Positions 52,353 to 59,455 of a DNA stretch of 64,000 nucleotides are shown piece after piece. The notes beneath the pieces are model-generated. The model was not told the origin of the DNA. It saw nothing but the letters and a program-made list of their open reading frames with translations, and searched no databases. Position 1 is the stretch's first letter, and every line of letters starts with the position of its first letter. The position numbers and the translations under genes were made by a program. Origin of the DNA: Streptomyces sp. NBC_00557 (GTDB lineage Bacteria; Actinomycetota; Actinomycetes; Streptomycetales; Streptomycetaceae); contig NZ_CP107796.1 in assembly GCF_036345995.1 (NCBI RefSeq), positions 5,828,001-5,892,000 of the forward strand, given 5' to 3'.

Positions 52353-52768
52353 GCTGTTCCTTACCTGTCGGAGGGCCGATTTTTCACTCGTGCTGCACCG
52401 TTCCCCATCGTGTACCTCGGGACGGCGTACGTCATCTCCTCGGTGCCGTGGCGCTGTCTCCCGCGGGTCAAAACGCAACGATACGCCCGGGGTGTGACGT
52501 GCTTGGCAAAGTTGTTCGAGGGGCGTATCACTGGATGATTCCGAGAGGATTCCAAACAGGGCAAAGCGGGCACATCGGTGTGATGTGGGTCGCTGATAAT
52601 CGGGATACGGTGCCAGGAGTTGCGTCGACACGGCCGGGATCGTCACCGTTTCGGCGGTCCGGAGGGCCGGGTACTTGCGCGATCCGCCCCGCCCGTGTGG
52701 ACTACGGCCAATGCTTCGCGCACGCGCGTGGCTGAGATACTCACCAAGACATGATCAGGAGGCAACCC
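52353..52768. other. Divergent aceE/DUF3052 intergenic region
   Basis: A 416-bp gap with an inverted repeat (52480-52529) close to the aceE side and AT-richer segments near 52530-52620. No coding frame is convincing; a frame continuing aceE upstream lacks a start with ribosome site. Confidence 0.6.
52480..52529. promoter_or_regulatory. Spaced inverted repeat upstream of aceE
   Basis: GATACGCCC (52480-52488) and GGGCGTATC (52521-52529) are a perfect inverted repeat separated by 32 bases. On the minus strand one arm contains TATCGT, a possible -10, suggesting an operator pair around the aceE promoter. Confidence 0.45.
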
Positions 52769-53206
52769 GTGAGCGCGACCGCGGACCACGCGGAGGAGCG
52801 GACGAACCCTGCCGCCAGGCTGGGGTTCCAGCCCGGGCAGGTGGTCCAGGAGATCGGCTACGACGACGACGTCGATCAGGAGCTCCGCGAGGCCATCGAG
52901 GAAGCCATCGAGGGCGACCTCATGGACGAGGACTTCGACGACGTGGCCGACGCCGTTGTGCTGTGGTTCCGTGACGACGACGGCGACCTGACGGATGCGC
53001 TGGTGGATGCCACCACGTACATCGAAGAGGGCGGCGCGATCCTGCTCCTCACGCCGAAGACCGGCCGTGCGGGGTACGTGGAGCCGAGCGACATCCAGGA
53101 CGCCGCCACGACGGCCGGCCTGACGGCGTCGAAGAGCGTCAGCGTGGGCAAGGACTGGAGCGGAAGCCGCCTGGCCACGCCGAAGGCCGCCAAGTCCAAG
53201 AGGTGA
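52769..53206 (+). CDS. DUF3052 protein
   Basis: Encodes 145 residues from GTG 52769, with AGGAGG (52757-52762) at ideal distance; an in-frame ATG six codons earlier lacks a site. The family core is LGFQPGQVVQEIGYDDDVD, ADAVVLWFRDDDGDLTDALV, GGAILLLTPKTGRAGYVE. It is acidic, small and cytosolic, and widespread in actinobacteria without known function. It lies between aceE and the peroxiredoxin, in an order I recall from S. coelicolor. Confidence 0.9.
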   Translation: MSATADHAEERTNPAARLGFQPGQVVQEIGYDDDVDQELREAIEEAIEGDLMDEDFDDVADAVVLWFRDDDGDLTDALVDATTYIEEGGAILLLTPKTGRAGYVEPSDIQDAATTAGLTASKSVSVGKDWSGSRLATPKAAKSKR

Positions 53207-53222
53207 TCTTCGCCGTGTGAGC

Positions 53223-53252
53223 GGACGGGCCGGTCTTCGCCCCGGCCCGTCC
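53223..53252. terminator. Hairpin terminator after DUF3052
   Basis: GGACGGGCCGG (53223-53233) pairs perfectly with CCGGCCCGTCC (53242-53252) around an 8-nt loop, separating the DUF3052 gene from the peroxiredoxin. Confidence 0.75.
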
Positions 53253-53338
53253 CCGGCTCCCCGGTGATCGCTGCGTAGGGTGGACCCGAGCGTTTGCTGT
53301 GCGCTCACCCGAACAGCCCACCGAAGGGATGCACGACG

Positions 53339-53797
53339 ATGGCGATCCAGGTCGGCGACAAGGCGCCCGACTTCGAGCTCAAGGACAACCACGGCCGCAC
53401 CGTGAAGCTCTCGGACTTCCGCGGCGAGAAGAACGTGGTCCTGCTCTTCTACCCCTTCGCCTTCACCGGTGTGTGCACCGGTGAGCTGTGCGAGCTGCGC
53501 GACAACCTGCCGAAGTTCTCCGACCGCGGGACGCAGGTGCTCGCCGTCTCCAACGACTCCATCCACACCCTGCGCGTCTTCGCCGAGCAGGAGGGCCTGG
53601 AGTACCCGCTGCTCAGCGACTTCTGGCCGCACGGCAACGTCTCGCGCGCGTACGGCGTCTTCGACGAGGACAAGGGATGCGCCGTCCGGGGCACCTTCAT
53701 CATCGACAAGGAGGGCGTCGTGCGGTGGACCGTGGTCAACGGCCTGCCGGACGCGCGCGACCTGAACGACTACGTGAAGGCGCTCGACACCCTGTAG
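53339..53797 (+). CDS. AhpE-type peroxiredoxin
   Basis: Encodes 152 residues from ATG 53339 (GAAGGGA nine bases upstream). The peroxidatic Cys is C46 in [16 protein letters not shown]51 is five residues on and could act in resolution, a difference from one-Cys Ahp[28 protein letters not shown], seen in parts, and [15 protein letters not shown] are family blocks. It reduces peroxides and peroxynitrite in the cytosol. It sits at the head of the Ter genes, linking them to oxidative stress. Confidence 0.93.
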   Translation: MAIQVGDKAPDFELKDNHGRTVKLSDFRGEKNVVLLFYPFAFTGVCTGELCELRDNLPKFSDRGTQVLAVSNDSIHTLRVFAEQEGLEYPLLSDFWPHGNVSRAYGVFDEDKGCAVRGTFIIDKEGVVRWTVVNGLPDARDLNDYVKALDTL

Positions 53798-53935
53798 GCC
53801 GACCGTGGCCGACATCCGCGCTGCCGCGGGTCCAGGGCCTGCGGGGGGCGGGAACCCGTCACTAGGATCGGCTCGTTGATCCCCTATCCGAAGCACGACG
53901 GGGCTCCCCGCCCCTGGACACCACATGGAGGACCC

Positions 53936-54511
53936 GTGGGAGTCAGCCTCAGCAAGGGCGGCAACGTATCGCTGACGAAGGAGGCCCCGGGCCTGACCGC
54001 CGTCATCGTCGGTCTGGGGTGGGACGTGCGCACCACGACCGGCACGGACTTCGACCTCGACGCCAGCGCGCTGCTGCTGAACAACTCCGGCAAGGTCGCC
54101 AGCGACCAGCACTTCGTCTTCTTCAACAACCTCAAGAGCCCCGACGGGTCGGTCGAGCACACCGGTGACAACCTCACCGGTGAGGGCGAGGGCGACGACG
54201 AGCAGATCAAGGTCAACCTCGCCGCCGTCCCGGCCGACATCGAGAAGATCGTCTTCCCGGTGTCGATCTACGACGCCGAGAACCGCCAGCAGTCCTTCGG
54301 CCAGGTCCGCAACGCCTTCATCCGCGTCGTGAACCAGGCCAACCAGCAGGAGATCGCCCGCTACGACCTGAGCGAGGACGCCTCCACCGAGACCGCCATG
54401 GTCTTCGGCGAGCTGTACCGGCACGGCGCGGAATGGAAGTTCCGCGCCATCGGCCAGGGGTACGCCTCGGGTCTGCGCGGCATCGCCCAGGACTTCGGCG
54501 TCAACGTCTGA
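53936..54511 (+). CDS. TerD-family calcium-binding stress protein, copy 1
   Basis: Encodes 191 residues from GTG 53936 (GGAGG nine bases upstream). The TerD fold is [68 protein letters not shown], in part; aspartates in DFDLDAS and the GEGDDE loop are the Ca2+ ligands of the family. TerD proteins act in tellurite/oxidative/phage stress and, in Streptomyces, development. Two stretches are identical at DNA level with copy 2. Confidence 0.94.
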   Translation: MGVSLSKGGNVSLTKEAPGLTAVIVGLGWDVRTTTGTDFDLDASALLLNNSGKVASDQHFVFFNNLKSPDGSVEHTGDNLTGEGEGDDEQIKVNLAAVPADIEKIVFPVSIYDAENRQQSFGQVRNAFIRVVNQANQQEIARYDLSEDASTETAMVFGELYRHGAEWKFRAIGQGYASGLRGIAQDFGVNV

Positions 54512-54537
54512 TCCCGGCAGGGATCCGGCACCTGTAC

Positions 54538-54574
54538 CGTCCGGCGCCGCACCGTTTACGGGCGGCGCCGGACG
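54538..54574. terminator. Hairpin between the two TerD genes
   Basis: CGTCCGGCGCCGC (54538-54550) pairs perfectly with GCGGCGCCGGACG (54562-54574), a 13-bp stem. The second gene then needs its own promoter or read-through. Confidence 0.75.
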
Positions 54575-54617
54575 CGCAGGACAACCAGGGAAGCACCACT
54601 AGGGGAGGACCAGCATC

Positions 54618-55196
54618 ATGGGCGTCACGCTCGCCAAGGGAGGCAACGTCTCCCTCTCCAAAGCCGCACCGAACCTCACCAACGTCATGATCGGGCTCGG
54701 CTGGGACGCGCGTTCCACCACCGGCGCCCCCTTCGACCTGGACGCGAGCGCGCTGCTGTGCGGTGCGAACAACCGGGTGCTGGGCGACGAGTGGTTCGTC
54801 TTCTACAACCAGCTCAAGAGCCCCGAGGGGTCGGTCGAGCACACCGGTGACAACCTCACCGGTGAGGGCGAGGGCGACGACGAGACGATCCTGGTCGACC
54901 TCGCCAAGGTGCCCCCGCAGTGCGAGAAGATCGTCTTCCCGGTCTCCATCCACATGGCCGACGAGCGCGGCCAGACCTTCGGCCAGGTCTCGAACGCCTT
55001 CATCCGGGTCGTCAACCAGGCCGACGGCCAGGAGCTGGCCCGCTACGACCTGAGCGAGGACGCCTCCACCGAGACCGCCATGATCTTCGGCGAGCTCTAC
55101 CGCTACCAGGGCGAATGGAAGTTCCGCGCCGTCGGCCAGGGCTATGCCTCGGGCCTGCGCGGCATCGCCCTGGACTTCGGGGTGAACGTTTCATAG
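54618..55196 (+). CDS. TerD-family calcium-binding stress protein, copy 2
   Basis: Encodes 192 residues from ATG with GGGGAGGACC upstream. Same fold and acidic loops as copy 1 (DFDLDAS replaced by [15 protein letters not shown] retained). It differs mainly in the N-terminal third. It probably forms part of the same Ca2+-responsive Ter complex as copy 1 and the DUF475 membrane protein that follows after 132 bp. Confidence 0.94.
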   Translation: MGVTLAKGGNVSLSKAAPNLTNVMIGLGWDARSTTGAPFDLDASALLCGANNRVLGDEWFVFYNQLKSPEGSVEHTGDNLTGEGEGDDETILVDLAKVPPQCEKIVFPVSIHMADERGQTFGQVSNAFIRVVNQADGQELARYDLSEDASTETAMIFGELYRYQGEWKFRAVGQGYASGLRGIALDFGVNVS

Positions 55197-55328
55197 CCCC
55201 CGGTACCGCCGGTAGGGTGCACGTCTAGACTCGGGGTCAACGTTTCGCAAAGCCGAGTGCGGCGTGGGGGAGACCCTTCCTCGGATTCCGCGGGGGAGGT
55301 ACGCCCCCATCACACGATTGGGTAGCCA

Positions 55329-56468
55329 GTGCTTCTGAAAACCTTCGGCTGGTCGTTCGCGGTCACCGCGCTCGGCCTGGTCGCCGCGGTCTTCTACGGG
55401 GGGTGGGAGGCCTTCGGCGTCGTCGCCATCCTGGCCGTCCTCGAGATCTCCCTGTCGTTCGACAACGCCGTGGTCAACGCCGGCATTCTGAAGAAGATGA
55501 ACGCCTTCTGGCAGAAGATCTTCCTCACCGTCGGCGTTCTGATCGCGGTCTTCGGCATGCGGCTGGTCTTCCCCGTCGTCATCGTCGCCCTCACCGCCAA
55601 GCTCAACCCGTACGACGCGGTCCACCTGGCCCTCACCGACAAGGACCGCTACCAGCAGCTCGTCACGGACGCCCACCCGGCCATCGCCGCCTTCGGCGGC
55701 ATGTTCCTGCTGATGATCTTCCTGGACTTCATCTTCGAGGACCGGGACATCCAGTGGCTGCGCTGGATCGAGCGGCCCCTGGCCAAGCTCGGCAAGGTCG
55801 ACATGCTGTCGGTCTGCATCTCGCTGATCGTCCTGCTCATCACCTCCTTCACCTTCGCCACCCACGCCCACCAGCACGGCGGCGCGCACGTGGACAAGGC
55901 CCAGACGGTCCTGATCGCCGGCATCGCCGGCCTGATCACCTACATGGTCGTCGGCGGTCTCTCGGGCTACTTCGAGGACCGGCTCGAGGAAGAGGAGGAG
56001 CGGGAGCACGAGGAGGAGGAAGAGGCCGCCCGCACCGGCAAGAAGCGCTCGCCGGTCGTCCTGGCCGGCCAGGCCGCGTTCTTCATGTTCCTCTACCTGG
56101 AGGTCCTGGACGCGTCCTTCTCCTTCGACGGTGTGATCGGCGCCTTCGCCATCACCAACGACATCGTGATGATGGCGCTCGGCCTCGGCATCGGCGCCAT
56201 GTACGTCCGGTCCCTCACCGTCTACCTGGTCCGCCAGGGCACCCTCGACGACTACGTCTACCTGGAGCACGGCGCCCACTACGCCATCGGCGCCCTGGCC
56301 GTGATCCTCATGGTCACCATCCAGTACGAGATCAACGAGGTCATCACCGGTCTCGTCGGCGTCGTCCTGATCGCCTGGTCCTTCTGGTCCTCCGTCCGCC
56401 GCAACCGCGCCCTGGCGGCCGCCGGCGACGGCTCCGGCGAGAAGGCCGAGGTCTCCTCAGGGGTGTGA
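55329..56468 (+). CDS. DUF475 (TerC-related) integral membrane protein
   Basis: Encodes 379 residues from GTG 55329. About nine hydrophobic segments; the TerC-type motif with membrane-buried Asp/Asn appears in each half: VLEISLSFDNAVVNAG and LEVLDASFSFDGVIGAF, the latter continuing ITNDIVMMALGLGIGAMYVRS. Between them is a charged cytosolic loop (EDRLEEEEEREHEEEEEAAR). TerC-like proteins export metal ions such as Mn2+ and partner TerD proteins at the membrane. It ends at a strong terminator. Confidence 0.92.
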   Translation: MLLKTFGWSFAVTALGLVAAVFYGGWEAFGVVAILAVLEISLSFDNAVVNAGILKKMNAFWQKIFLTVGVLIAVFGMRLVFPVVIVALTAKLNPYDAVHLALTDKDRYQQLVTDAHPAIAAFGGMFLLMIFLDFIFEDRDIQWLRWIERPLAKLGKVDMLSVCISLIVLLITSFTFATHAHQHGGAHVDKAQTVLIAGIAGLITYMVVGGLSGYFEDRLEEEEEREHEEEEEAARTGKKRSPVVLAGQAAFFMFLYLEVLDASFSFDGVIGAFAITNDIVMMALGLGIGAMYVRSLTVYLVRQGTLDDYVYLEHGAHYAIGALAVILMVTIQYEINEVITGLVGVVLIAWSFWSSVRRNRALAAAGDGSGEKAEVSSGV

Positions 56469-56543
56469 TCCCCCGTCCCTTACGGGACAGATCCGGGCGG
56501 TGACGGGGTGTGGCACCGCGCCCGGCGAGGGAACGCTCTGAAT

Positions 56544-56572
56544 CGGGGCGGCCGACGCGGTCGGCCGCCCCG
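56544..56572. terminator. Strong terminator after DUF475
   Basis: CGGGGCGGCCGA (56544-56555) and TCGGCCGCCCCG (56561-56572) form a perfect 12-bp stem with a 5-nt loop, extended outside by ACGCTC/GAGCGT. Confidence 0.85.
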
Positions 56573-56612
56573 AGCGTCATGGACGACGAGCACACGAACA
56601 CCTGGGGCGGGA

Positions 56613-57347
56613 ATGGGTCTCTTCGACGGGCTGCGCGGCGCCGGCGCCGCCGACTTCGACGCGGGCAACTCGGCGAACGGCATCGAACTCACCAAGCGGC
56701 ACCAGACGGTGTCCCTCACCAAGCAGGGCGCGGCCACCGGCCACCTGCGCATCAACCTCACCTGGCGGATGCGCACCTCCGACTTCGACGCGGGCCGGCG
56801 CCAGAGCCTGCTGCGGCACCCCTTCAAGGCCCTCAGGCCGCCGGAGGTCCTCGGCCACGGCCAGAGCATGGTCAACGTCGACCTGGACCTGGGCTGCCTG
56901 TACGAACTGTCCGACGGCACGAAGGGCGTCGTCCAGCCGCTGGGCGGCTACCTCGGCGACGTCAACGCACCTCCGTACATCAAACTCAGCGGCGACGACC
57001 GGTTCGGCTCGGCCTCCGGCGAGACGATGTACATCAACCTCGACCACCGCGACGCCATCAAGCGGCTGCTGGTCTTCGTCTACATCTACGACCAGACCCC
57101 GGCCTTCGACCGCACCCACGCCATCGTCACCCTCTACCCGAGCAACGGCCCCCACATCGAGATAGGCCTCGACGAACGCCACCCCCAGGCCCGCTCCTGC
57201 GCCGTGGTGATGATCGAGAACGTCAAGGGGGAGCTGGTCGTCCGCCGCGAGGTGAAGTTCGTCTACGGCTTCCAGGGCGAGCTGGACCGGCTGTACGGGT
57301 GGGGGCTGCAGTGGGGCAGGGGCTACAAAACGAAGGTGGAGCGGTGA
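56613..57347 (+). CDS. TerA-like tellurium-resistance protein
   Basis: Encodes 244 residues from ATG 56613. It opens with a phospholipid-like hydrophobic start (GLFDGLRGAG) and continues ANGIELTKRHQTVSLTKQGA. The TerA/TerD-like beta sandwich includes VNVDLDLGCLYELSDGTKG, FGSASGETMYINL and RLLVFVYIYDQTPAFDRTHAIV. TerA is part of the membrane-linked Ter complex with TerD and TerC. Acidic loop residues (DLDLGC) may bind Ca2+. Its stop lies 12 bp from the convergent TerD-like gene. Confidence 0.85.
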   Translation: MGLFDGLRGAGAADFDAGNSANGIELTKRHQTVSLTKQGAATGHLRINLTWRMRTSDFDAGRRQSLLRHPFKALRPPEVLGHGQSMVNVDLDLGCLYELSDGTKGVVQPLGGYLGDVNAPPYIKLSGDDRFGSASGETMYINLDHRDAIKRLLVFVYIYDQTPAFDRTHAIVTLYPSNGPHIEIGLDERHPQARSCAVVMIENVKGELVVRREVKFVYGFQGELDRLYGWGLQWGRGYKTKVER

Positions 57348-57358
57348 GGTAGCCGCGC

Positions 57359-58102
57359 TCACCGCCCGATGAACTGCGGCCCCTGCGGAGGCAACCGGAA
57401 GTCGGGGTCCACCGGTCCCACGGCCGCCGGCACCGGCGCGGGCTGCGGGTAGCCGTACGCCGGCGGAGCCGAGACCGGCTGCGGATAGCCGTACGCGGGC
57501 GGCTGCTGCGGCACCGCCGACGTCGGCTGCTCCGGCGCGACCGCCGGGCCCTCGCCCTCGGACTCGTCCACCGAGATGCCGAAGTCCGTGGCCAGCCCCT
57601 TCAGCCCGTTCGAATACCCCTCGCCCAGCGCGCGGAACTTCCAGCCCTCCCCGCGCCGGTACAGCTCACCGCAGATCAGCGCCGTCTCCGCGCCCGTCTC
57701 CGGCTTGATCTCGAACACGGCCAGCGGCTCGGCGTCGGCGACTGCCGCGTCGTACAGCAGGATGCACAGCGACGGCACCCGGTCGAAGGTGACGCCGTCG
57801 GCGGACGCGACCAGCAGGATCCGGGTGACGTCCGGCTCGACACCGGCCAGATCGGCCTGGACCGTGTCGGTCAGGCCCTCGGCGACCCGCTTCTTGCCCA
57901 GCCGCCACACCTTCCCGGAGGGGTGCCGTGGCTGGTTGTAGAAGACGAAGTCCTCATCGGAGCGCACACGGCCGTCGGGGCCCAGCAGCAGCGCCGAAGC
58001 GTCCACGTCCGGGACCGACTGCCCCGGCGTCCAGCGCAGCACGGCACGGACCGTGCCGGCTTCCAGAGGGACGTTCGACCCCTTCAGCATCGCGTGCGTC
58101 AT
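57359..58102 (-). CDS. TerD-like protein with YGYPQP repeat tail
   Basis: Encodes 247 residues from ATG 58102 (AGGA seven bases upstream). Residues 1-165 are a TerD fold (DVDASALLLGPDGRVRSDEDFVFYNQP, seen as DVDASALLLGPDGRV; GEGWKFRALGEGYSNGLKGL). The acidic Ca2+ loop (GEGDDE in the other copies) is replaced by GKVWRLGKKRV, so calcium binding may be weakened. The tail holds two YGYPQP motifs in Pro/Ala-rich sequence. It diverges from the enzyme module by 186 bp. Confidence 0.85.
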   Translation of the reverse strand: MTHAMLKGSNVPLEAGTVRAVLRWTPGQSVPDVDASALLLGPDGRVRSDEDFVFYNQPRHPSGKVWRLGKKRVAEGLTDTVQADLAGVEPDVTRILLVASADGVTFDRVPSLCILLYDAAVADAEPLAVFEIKPETGAETALICGELYRRGEGWKFRALGEGYSNGLKGLATDFGISVDESEGEGPAVAPEQPTSAVPQQPPAYGYPQPVSAPPAYGYPQPAPVPAAVGPVDPDFRLPPQGPQFIGR

Positions 58103-58288
58103 GCGGTCATCCTGCCTTCTCGGTCCTGGCCACGACAATGCGGGGGGTAGTGTCCACAGCGGCGCGGACACGGGCGAGTTACCGGAAATTCATGCCCGCG
58201 GGGAACCTCCGACATGGGTCCCTACGTACTATTACCGGCCACCCTTTACCGAACAATGAGACTCGGGTTCATCGCCCTGGGGAGTTCT

Positions 58289-59455
58289 ATGCGTCATTTC
58301 GGGCACATCGCCCCCGAGGTGCGGCGACGCCTCTTCCACCGGGAGCCGTGCGCGTTCACCGCGGACGGGCCGGCCCGGCTGCTCGCCGCCGCCCTCGGCG
58401 CCACCCTGTACAGCCCGGCCACCCGGCCGCGGCTCGCCGACGACATCGTCAAGCAGGCCGGCAACGGCGTGGTCTCGATGGTGCTGTGCCTGGAGGACTC
58501 GATCGACGACGCGGACGTGGTGGCCGGCGAGGAGAACCTCGTCCGGCAGTTCGCCGACCTGGCCGCCCGGCCCGGCTTCGAGCCGCCGCTGCTCTTCATC
58601 CGCGTGCGCACCCCCGGGCAGATCCCCGACCTGGCACGCCGGCTCGGCGCGTCGGTGCGGCTGCTGTCCGGATTCGTGCTGCCCAAGTTCACCGAGGAGC
58701 GCGGCATACCCTTCCTGGAGGCCCTGACCGCCGCCGAGGCGGAGTGCGGGCGCCGGCTGTTCGCCATGCCCGTCCTGGAGTCCCCGGAGCTGCTGTACCG
58801 CGAGTCCCGCGTGGACACCCTGGAGGGCATCTTCCGCGCCGTCGACAAGTACCGGGACCGGGTGCTCGCGCTGCGCCTCGGCGTGACCGACTTCTGCTCC
58901 TCCTACGGCCTGCGCCGCGCCCCCGACATGACCGCCTACGACGTCCAGATCGTCGCCTCGGTGATCGCCGACGTCGTGAACATGCTGGGCCGGGCCGACG
59001 GCACCGGGTTCACCGTGACCGGGCCGGTCTGGGAGTACTTCCGGCTCTCCGAGCGCATGTTCAAACCACAGCTCCGGCAGAGCCCCTTCCTGGAGGTGCA
59101 GGCGGTCGAGCTGCGCGAGAAGCTGATCGAGCACGCCCTGGACGGGCTGCTGCGGGAGATCTCCCTCGACCAGGCCAACGGCCTCCTCGGCAAGACCTGC
59201 ATCCACCCCACCCACGTGCTGCCCGTGCACGCGCTGTCCGTGGTCAGCCACGAGGAGTACAGCGACGCCCAGGACATCCTGCGGCCGGAACGCGGCGGCG
59301 GGGGTGTACTCAGGTCGGCCTACACGAACAAGATGAACGAGGTGAAGCCGCACCGCGCCTGGGCCGAACGGACCCTGCTGCGCGCCGAGGTCTTCGGGGT
59401 CGCCCACGAGGACGTCGGCTTCGTGGAGCTGCTCGCCGCGGGAATGAACGCATGA
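58289..59455 (+). CDS. HpcH/HpaI aldolase/citrate-lyase-family enzyme of the Ter metabolic module
   Basis: Encodes 388 residues from ATG 58289 (GGGGAG four bases upstream). TIM-barrel blocks: TLYSPATRPRLADDIVKQAG, in part, SMVLCLEDSIDDADVV (metal-binding acidic motif), LFIRVRTPGQIPDLA, GFVLPKFTEERGIPF, FAMPVLESPELLYRES, LRLGVTDFCSSYGLRR. It belongs to the citrate-lyase-beta-like group found in Ter operons, predicted to act on a CoA or sugar-like substrate in making a nucleoside-like metabolite. It heads an overlapping three-gene operon. Confidence 0.9.
   Translation: MRHFGHIAPEVRRRLFHREPCAFTADGPARLLAAALGATLYSPATRPRLADDIVKQAGNGVVSMVLCLEDSIDDADVVAGEENLVRQFADLAARPGFEPPLLFIRVRTPGQIPDLARRLGASVRLLSGFVLPKFTEERGIPFLEALTAAEAECGRRLFAMPVLESPELLYRESRVDTLEGIFRAVDKYRDRVLALRLGVTDFCSSYGLRRAPDMTAYDVQIVASVIADVVNMLGRADGTGFTVTGPVWEYFRLSERMFKPQLRQSPFLEVQAVELREKLIEHALDGLLREISLDQANGLLGKTCIHPTHVLPVHALSVVSHEEYSDAQDILRPERGGGGVLRSAYTNKMNEVKPHRAWAERTLLRAEVFGVAHEDVGFVELLAAGMNA

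Noticed and set aside
53798..53935. Possible tRNA or small RNA before TerD copy 1
   Set aside because: No cloverleaf, T-loop or strong hairpin with U tract could be traced.
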